This document shows, one piece after another, positions 6,396 through 10,529 of a DNA stretch of 10,529 nucleotides (its first letter is position 1; each line of letters starts with the position of its first letter). This stretch comes from Oryzomonas sp050013355 (lineage in GTDB: Bacteria; Desulfobacterota; Desulfuromonadia; Geobacterales; Pseudopelobacteraceae). Position numbers and translations under genes: made by a program. The DNA lies in NCBI GenBank assembly GCA_050013355.1, contig JBEKFJ010000096.1, positions 1 to 10,529 of the forward strand, read 5' to 3'. A model generated the notes under the pieces. It worked only from the letters and a program-made list of their open reading frames with translations. It had not been told where the DNA came from and did no database searches.

Positions 6396-6654
6396 GGATG
6401 AAGAACGCCGCGCCGCGGCCCTTGCCTACAAACAGGGCTATTATGCCCCGGTGGTCGTCGCCAGGGGCAAGGGGGTGCTGGCCGAGGCGATCATCGCCTG
6501 CGCGCGTGAAGCGGGGGTTTATGTCCACGAATCGCCGGAACTGCTCAACCTGCTGATGCAGGTGGACACCGACCGGTTCATCCCGCCGGAATTGTACCGC
6601 GCCGTGGCGGAGGTGCTGGTCTGGCTGTACGGAATTGAAGGGGAGGGGCAGTGA
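6382..6654 (+). CDS. FlhX: free-standing FlhB C-terminal (EscU/YscU-like) domain protein
   Basis: A 90-residue protein matching the part of FlhB that follows the autocleavage site: AAALAYKQGYYAPVVVARGKGVLAEAIIACAREAGVYV, then HESPELLNLLM, then FIPPELYRAVAEVLVWLY. The membrane domain and the NPTH autocleavage motif of full FlhB are absent, so this is a soluble single-domain homologue (FlhX type, as in some Firmicutes and Deltaproteobacteria). FlhB's C-terminal domain is where FliK acts to switch export specificity. The gene starts inside the last codons of the FliK-like gene, so the two are translationally coupled and the products probably bind one another. No strong ribosome site is visible (GGAG at 6365-6368 is distant), consistent with coupling. 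Length is normal for stand-alone versions. Confidence 0.83.
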   Translation: MKSHKDEERRAAALAYKQGYYAPVVVARGKGVLAEAIIACAREAGVYVHESPELLNLLMQVDTDRFIPPELYRAVAEVLVWLYGIEGEGQ

Positions 6655-6684
6655 AAGACCGTTTTTCATACCGAGGAGGGAGTA

Positions 6685-8094
6685 ATGCAGATCAAATTCG
6701 GAACCGACGGCTGGCGCGGCATCATTGCCCGCGATTTTACCTTTGACAACCTTTCCCGGGTGGCCCAGGCCACCATGGATTACCTCAATCGTGACGGCTC
6801 AGGCGACAACGGGGTTGTGATCGGCTATGACCGGCGTTTTCTTTCCCGCGATTTTGCCCGGCGGGTGGCCGAAGTGGCGGCCGGGAACGGCATACGCGTC
6901 CGTTTGACCGATGGTTATGCGCCGACGCCGGCCGTGTCCTGGGCGGTTCGCGAATCGGGCGCCGGTGCGGGTATCATGATCACCGCAAGTCACAACCCGC
7001 CGGAATACAACGGGTTCAAGGTCAAGGAGCGTTTTGGCGGCTCGGCCCGCCCCTCCACCACAAAGGTGCTGGAGGAGATCGTTGCCTTCAATACGGCCAA
7101 CGACCGCCGGGTGGTTGCAACCTCCTTCGAGGAGGCCCTGCACAAGGGGATGATTGAAATATTCGATCCCTGTGTGGGATATTTTCGCCAGATCGGCCGT
7201 TACGTGGACCTTGACCTGATCGCCGGGGCCGCAATTCCGGCCGTGGTTGACCCGATGTACGGCGCCGGCTCCGGTTTCCTCCCCCGCCTGCTGGCCGGCA
7301 TCGATGAGATCCATGCCAGCGAGAACCCCTTGTTCGGGGGACAGCCTCCCGAACCGATCGGCGAACATCTCAAGGAACTCTCCTCACTTCTCAGAGGGGG
7401 CAAATACCGGGTAGGGCTGGCTTTGGACGGTGATGCCGACCGGATCGGGGCGGTCGACGAGAACGGAGATTTTTTCTCGTCCCACTGCATCTTTACCGTC
7501 ATTCTGCGGCACCTTATCGAACACAAGCGGCTGCGGGGCGGCGTGGTCAAGACCGTCTCCACCACCCGCATGGTGGACCTTTTGGCCCGGAAATACGATC
7601 TGCCGCTTTTTGAAACCCCTATCGGCTTCAAACACATCTGCGAACTGATGCTGACGGAGGATATCCTCATTGGAGGCGAGGAATCGGGCGGCCTGGGGGT
7701 CAAGGGCCACATCCCGGAACGGGACGGCATCCTGCTGGGGCTTTTGTTGCTGGAGTCCGTGGCGGTCAGCGGGAAAGGCCTGCGCCAACTCCTCGACGAA
7801 ACCATGGATGAGATCGGGCATTTCTCCTACCGCCGTATCGACCGGCGTATCGAGTCGAGCGTCAAGGAACAGCTCATTGCCCGTCTGAACGCCCAGCCAC
7901 CGACCGAGATCGACGGCCGGCGGGTGGCTTCCACCAACTTCAGCGACGGCTTCAAGTTCATCTTCGAGAACGGCGACTGGCTTTTGATCCGCCCCTCGGG
8001 CACCGAGCCGGTCCTGCGGCTCTACAGCGAGGCCGGGACGCCGGAGCAGGTGGACCGGCTGCTTCGTGCGGCGGAATGCCTGGCAGCGGCTTGA
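6685..8094 (+). CDS. Phosphoglucomutase/phosphomannomutase (alpha-D-phosphohexomutase family)
   Basis: A 469-residue cytoplasmic enzyme that interconverts hexose-6-phosphate and hexose-1-phosphate, feeding nucleotide-sugar, polysaccharide or glycogen synthesis. All four family signatures are present in order: the phosphoserine loop TASHNP (100-105, S102), the Mg2+ loop DGDADR (248-253), the sugar-recognition loop GEESGG (331-336), and the phosphate-binding loop RPSGTEP (436-442). The N-terminal FGTDGWRG (5-12) is also typical. The GEESGG loop occurs in both glucose and mannose enzymes, so substrate preference cannot be settled. The start is preceded by GGAGGGAG shortly before the ATG. It follows the FlhX gene by 30 nt and may be the last gene of the gspH-to-mutase transcription unit. 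The length is normal. Confidence 0.9.
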   Translation: MQIKFGTDGWRGIIARDFTFDNLSRVAQATMDYLNRDGSGDNGVVIGYDRRFLSRDFARRVAEVAAGNGIRVRLTDGYAPTPAVSWAVRESGAGAGIMITASHNPPEYNGFKVKERFGGSARPSTTKVLEEIVAFNTANDRRVVATSFEEALHKGMIEIFDPCVGYFRQIGRYVDLDLIAGAAIPAVVDPMYGAGSGFLPRLLAGIDEIHASENPLFGGQPPEPIGEHLKELSSLLRGGKYRVGLALDGDADRIGAVDENGDFFSSHCIFTVILRHLIEHKRLRGGVVKTVSTTRMVDLLARKYDLPLFETPIGFKHICELMLTEDILIGGEESGGLGVKGHIPERDGILLGLLLLESVAVSGKGLRQLLDETMDEIGHFSYRRIDRRIESSVKEQLIARLNAQPPTEIDGRRVASTNFSDGFKFIFENGDWLLIRPSGTEPVLRLYSEAGTPEQVDRLLRAAECLAAA

Positions 8095-8159
8095 AGCGGC
8101 GCGGCCCGGTCAGGCTCAGCCCGCACTGGCGGAAAATATGCGGCATGAAAGTAATGACT

Positions 8160-8169
8160 TGACATGTCA
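8160..8169. promoter_or_regulatory. Perfect 10-bp palindrome TGACATGTCA, possible operator
   Basis: The palindrome overlaps a TTGACA hexamer (8159-8164) and lies just upstream of the better promoter candidate. A short palindrome can occur by chance; an operator role is inference only. Confidence 0.3.
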
Positions 8170-8174
8170 GCGCA

Positions 8175-8203
8175 TTGTTTTTTTATCTCAAATAGAGTAT
8201 AAG
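8175..8203 (+). promoter_or_regulatory. Candidate sigma-70 promoter for the cheY operon
   Basis: TTGTTT (8175-8180) and TATAAG (8198-8203) are separated by 17 nt; the -10 matches five of six consensus bases and the -35 three of six. Transcription would start near 8210, about 185 nt before cheY, leaving a long 5' UTR that contains the GEMM-like motif. An alternative -35, TTGACA at 8159-8164, has no good -10 at the right distance. Confidence 0.45.
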
Positions 8204-8222
8204 AATATAACGCGTATCAGAA

Positions 8223-8275
8223 GGCAAAACATGGGTAAGGTATGACGCAAAGCCAAGGAAGTCCGTAACCTCGCC
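8223..8275 (+). ncRNA. Possible degenerate or partial GEMM (cyclic dinucleotide) riboswitch
   Basis: GGCAAAAC (8223-8230) and GACGCAAAGCC (8244-8254) match the two conserved strands flanking the P1b hairpin of the GEMM-I class, and a GUAA sequence lies in the intervening loop where GEMM-I has a GNRA tetraloop. The P1b stem is weak (CAUG/UAUG) and the conserved 3' half (GGUAGC...GGGUUACCG) is not evident in the following bases. It could be a relic, a diverged variant or chance. Its position in the likely 5' UTR of a signalling operon fits a regulatory role. Confidence 0.3.
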
Positions 8276-8395
8276 CCAATATTAGAAAATAATAAAAATT
8301 GGATGAACTAATAGTATTTTTATGGTATTTATGTATAACGTTTAAATCTATAACAACGATGTCCAACATGATAACGAAAGAGGAGGATTACTGGC

Positions 8396-8761
8396 ATGGC
8401 GAATATTCTCATCGTTGACGATTCTTCCACAATGCGCAAGATCATTTCACGTTCGCTCAGGCAGGCAGGCCTGACAGTCGATGAAATATATGAAGCAGGC
8501 GACGGCATTGAAGGGCTTGGTGTGCTTGCCTCCGGCAAACCGGTTACGCTGATCCTCTCCGATATCAACATGCCCAACATGGATGGCCTGGAATTCATCA
8601 AACAGGTCAGGGCCAACGGCAATTCGGTCCCGATTGTCATGATTACCACGGAGGGGGGGGAGGAGATACTCAAGGAGGCCATCGCGAGCGGGGCCAGCGA
8701 CAGCATCAAAAAGCCCTTTACCCCTGAGCAGTTGCAGGAAAAACTTGGAGGGCTGATATGA
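8396..8761 (+). CDS. CheY-like single-domain response regulator
   Basis: A 121-residue receiver domain with nothing attached. The acidic pocket D8-D9, phosphoacceptor D56 (in LSDINMPNMDG), switch residue T84 (in MITTEG) and the conserved lysine K106 (in KKPF) are all present, so it should be phosphorylated by a CheA-type kinase and signal by protein contact. No DNA-binding or enzymatic output domain exists. The start has AGGAGG at 8381-8386. The stop overlaps the next start as ATGA, linking it tightly to the CheX-type phosphatase. This suggests that CheX acts on this CheY. No CheA, CheW or receptor lies in the window, so its cognate kinase is unknown. It is the first gene of the downstream transcription unit. 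Confidence 0.92.
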   Translation: MANILIVDDSSTMRKIISRSLRQAGLTVDEIYEAGDGIEGLGVLASGKPVTLILSDINMPNMDGLEFIKQVRANGNSVPIVMITTEGGEEILKEAIASGASDSIKKPFTPEQLQEKLGGLI

Positions 8762-9264
8762 GTCTTAACGTCGACATCGCTGCTACTGCCAGATTTACGG
8801 AAGAGCAGCTTGCCAGGTATGTGATCGACGCTACTAAGGACGTTTTTTCCACGATGGTCATGATGGATCCGTCGGACGATTATCCTCTCAAGGACCCGAT
8901 AAACCGCTTTCAATGCAGCATTACCGGTATGGTTGGATTCGCGGGCATCTATTCCGGGGTGATTTCCATACACTGCCCGGTTGCCCTGGCCCTTCAGATT
9001 ACCTCCAGCATGCTCGGTACGGAATGCGAGGAGGTAGACGAGGACTTAAACGATGCCATCGGCGAAATCGCCAATATGCTGGGGGGCAGCGTAAAGCAGG
9101 TGCTTTCCAAGGGAGGTATGGATGTAAAACTCTCGATTCCAACGGTTATCTCCGGCGAAGATTATACCGTCAACTCGCTCTCCGACATCGACTGCGTCGT
9201 CATTCCTTTCAGAGTCAACGACAACAGGTTTCTCGTCGGGCTCACCCTTAAAAAAGAAGACTAA
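8758..9264 (+). CDS. cheX: CheX-type chemotaxis phosphatase
   Basis: A 168-residue protein of the CheC/CheX/FliY phosphatase family, which dephosphorylates CheY-P. The active-site signature is intact: D99-x3-E103-x2-N106-x21-P128, in NDAIGEIANMLGG and LSIPTVISG. There is one such motif, as in CheX, rather than the two found in CheC. The N-terminal segment (residues 1-50) precedes the repeated beta-sheet core (FAGIYSGVISIHCPVALALQITSSMLG). It begins in the cheY stop codon with GGAGGG five bases upstream, so CheY and CheX are made together in a coupled fashion. CheX proteins of this family usually act as homodimers in the cytoplasm. The downstream gene encodes a second protein of the same fold. 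Confidence 0.85.
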   Translation: MSLNVDIAATARFTEEQLARYVIDATKDVFSTMVMMDPSDDYPLKDPINRFQCSITGMVGFAGIYSGVISIHCPVALALQITSSMLGTECEEVDEDLNDAIGEIANMLGGSVKQVLSKGGMDVKLSIPTVISGEDYTVNSLSDIDCVVIPFRVNDNRFLVGLTLKKED

Positions 9265-9334
9265 CCGCGCTTTGCGGCCGCAGATGTGATGGTTACGGCG
9301 CAATGTGTGATCCAGGACCGGAAGACAATCCCCG

Positions 9335-10414
9335 ATGGATGGATATACCATATTACATGAAATTTTGGCTTCTGCCCTGAAGCAGGCCGGCGAGGAAAGC
9401 GGCATGCTTTTGGGGCAGGAGCTTGCCATCTCCCTTTCGGATTCCCTTACCACCAGCAAGACATCCTACTTCAGCGGTGTGGATGATTCCTGTTTCGTGA
9501 TCGGGGTCGAGTCACGGGAGGCCTATACCGGCCAGTTTTTTCTTCTGTTCTCCCTGCGCGACGCCATCGTTATGAGCAGTATCCTGTTGGGCATCCCCCC
9601 GGCCCGCATCCAGGAAAAGAGGCGCCTGTGCATCATTGAAAACGACGATATAGACGCCTTTGCCGAGATCGCCAACATGATCAACGGGGCGTTCAATACC
9701 GTTTTTCAAGGCAGTCTCCCCAACAAGGCGCATCTGAAGTTGCTTACGCCCAAAAAGTTCATCCCTGACATCGATGAGCTTAGTGAAACCGAGCCGCTCC
9801 CCGAGGGCGACTACCTCATGTTCCGCTCGAAACTGGAGATGCCGGGCCAGGAGTTGAATTATCTGGATGTGCTCATACCCGTCGAATTGGGCAACCAGTT
9901 TGATCCCCCCAGCGAGGAACCGCCGGCGCAGTCCGCTGAGGAGGAAGCCGCCCAGCCCGCTCCTGCCGAGGGGACCTCGTCAGAACCGCAAACCAAGGTT
10001 GCCGCCGCTTCATTGGAAGCCGGACCGGCTGAGGATGGGATTGACAGCGTCGTGGTGCTGGGAGACGATCACGAGGAACGCAGCCAGATGGTGGCGGCGG
10101 CCGGTTCAAGCGGCTACCAGGTGGTTGAGGGGACGCTCAATGCCGACATCAAGGATCTCTTCGCCGGCCGCAACGTTCGGCTGGTGCTGATAGGCGCGCA
10201 GGATGCGAATGACCACGAACTGGCGGTCTGCATCAAGGTCAACGCCATCCGTCAGGATTCTCCGCCACCAATTATCATGAGTGCTCAGCGTTGGACCAGG
10301 ACGGCCGTATTGAAGGCATTGAAATATGGTGCCAGGGAGATTATCATAAAGCCTTGCAGCGAACAGGAGTTGATTGCCAAGGTGCGCAGGTTCTGTAAGC
10401 CGCCGGTGCAGTAG
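9335..10414 (+). CDS. CheC/CheX-like domain fused to a degenerate receiver domain
   Basis: A 359-residue protein. Residues 1-185 resemble the CheC/CheX fold: a phosphatase-like helix with D107-x3-E111-x2-N114 (DAFAEIANMING), and a later proline (P139 in KLLTP) three residues further away than in the upstream CheX. Residues 190-235 are a Pro/Glu/Ala-rich linker. Residues 237-356 have the receiver fold: D244-D245 acidic pair, S316 at the switch position (IIMSAQ), and K339-P340 near the end. The aspartate that should follow the third beta strand (VRLVLIGAQD) is replaced by G287, so phosphorylation is unlikely. It may bind CheY or CheX rather than receive a phosphoryl group. GGAAG (9320-9324) lies ten bases before the ATG. 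The 70-nt gap after cheX holds only a weak hairpin, so it is probably in the same operon. Confidence 0.72.
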   Translation: MDGYTILHEILASALKQAGEESGMLLGQELAISLSDSLTTSKTSYFSGVDDSCFVIGVESREAYTGQFFLLFSLRDAIVMSSILLGIPPARIQEKRRLCIIENDDIDAFAEIANMINGAFNTVFQGSLPNKAHLKLLTPKKFIPDIDELSETEPLPEGDYLMFRSKLEMPGQELNYLDVLIPVELGNQFDPPSEEPPAQSAEEEAAQPAPAEGTSSEPQTKVAAASLEAGPAEDGIDSVVVLGDDHEERSQMVAAAGSSGYQVVEGTLNADIKDLFAGRNVRLVLIGAQDANDHELAVCIKVNAIRQDSPPPIIMSAQRWTRTAVLKALKYGAREIIIKPCSEQELIAKVRRFCKPPVQ

Positions 10415-10443
10415 CGGCCGTGATGGTCTGGGAGATTCAATAT

Positions 10444-10529
10444 ATGTTGTCTTCTCGGTGGTGCTTGGGCGCGCTGGTGCGCGGCACGGTTGCCGTGATT
10501 GCAATGCCGGTAGTGCTGCCGGCCATTTT
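10444..10529 (+). CDS. 5' end of an unidentified gene, probably membrane or exported protein
   Basis: An open frame begins at ATG 10444, preceded by GGGAG at 10430-10434, and runs off the window after 28 codons. The visible residues contain an arginine (RWCLGALVRG) followed by the hydrophobic stretch TVAVIAMPVVLPAI, fitting a signal anchor or first transmembrane helix. An in-frame ATG at 10423 would add seven residues. It follows the CheC-like gene closely, so a chemoreceptor or membrane sensor is a plausible guess, but no family can be assigned. Confidence 0.5.
   Translation, partial: MLSSRWCLGALVRGTVAVIAMPVVLPAI

Larger units (their letters stand above)
8095..8395. other. AT-rich intergenic regulatory region upstream of cheY
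   Basis: Roughly 300 nt without a gene. The first 50 nt are GC-rich with no convincing terminator stem. The composition then shifts sharply to AT-rich. The region holds the palindrome TGACATGTCA (8160-8169), a run of seven T (8178-8184), a candidate sigma-70 promoter (8175-8203), a GEMM-like half motif (8223-8254), a CCAAT/ATTGG pair near 8276-8302, and the strong ribosome site AGGAGG (8381-8386) of cheY. It most likely separates two transcription units. Confidence 0.7.

Noticed and set aside
8095..8190. Rho-independent terminator after the mutase gene
   Set aside because: A run of seven T exists at 8178-8184 but no stable GC-rich stem lies directly before it; TGACATGTCA is too short and is separated from the run by eight bases.
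8223..8290. A complete, functional GEMM-I riboswitch
   Set aside because: Only the 5' half of the conserved core is visible, the P1b stem is weak and the expected 3' conserved strand is not found.
9265..9334. Terminator or promoter between cheX and the CheC-like gene
   Set aside because: Only a 4-bp stem (CCGC/GCGG, 9265-9277) without a T run, and no convincing promoter hexamers.

Overview
The window looks like a chromosomal segment from a GC-rich, didermic deltaproteobacterium of the Geobacter type (Desulfuromonadia). This is inferred from the gene mix: type II secretion minor pseudopilins, a FliK/FlhX pair, a CheY-CheX-CheC-like signalling cluster, many palindromic intergenic repeats and a GEMM-like motif. 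No rRNA or marker gene is present to prove it. All genes lie on the + strand.

Layout. Positions 1-145 hold a palindromic repeat and no gene. Positions 146-1186 encode a stand-alone ArnA-type UDP-glucuronate decarboxylase (UDP-4-keto-pentose/UDP-xylose synthase). Positions 1187-1353 are almost filled by a 143-bp MITE-like repeat. Positions 1354-4076 carry gspH, gspI, gspJ and gspK, the minor pseudopilins of a type II secretion system, without gspG, gspE, gspF, gspL or gspM beside them. Positions 4110-6654 carry a large FliK-like protein with a triplicated domain and an overlapping gene for a free-standing FlhB C-terminal domain (FlhX). Positions 6685-8094 encode a phosphoglucomutase/phosphomannomutase. 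Positions 8095-8395 are AT-rich and regulatory, with a candidate promoter and half of a GEMM (cyclic dinucleotide riboswitch) motif. Positions 8396-10414 encode a CheY receiver, a CheX-type phosphatase and a CheC-like domain fused to a degenerate receiver. The start of another gene runs off the right edge.

How the genes fit together. GspH, I, J and K form the tip of the type II pseudopilus, with K capping the H-I-J complex. ArnA-DH and the mutase supply nucleotide-sugar precursors, probably for envelope polysaccharide. CheX should dephosphorylate CheY-P; the CheC-like/pseudo-receiver protein may tune that step.

The most unusual signal is in the pseudopilin region. Three different palindromic repeats occupy the three consecutive junctions arnA-gspH, gspH-gspI and gspI-gspJ. 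The last two leave the reading frame open and appear to code for extra residues in the prepilin leader, upstream of the prepilin peptidase site. In gspJ, removing exactly 45 codons bounded by an inverted repeat restores an ordinary 14-residue leader behind a strong ribosome binding site. These look like in-frame, protein-coding palindromic elements tolerated because the leader is cut off.
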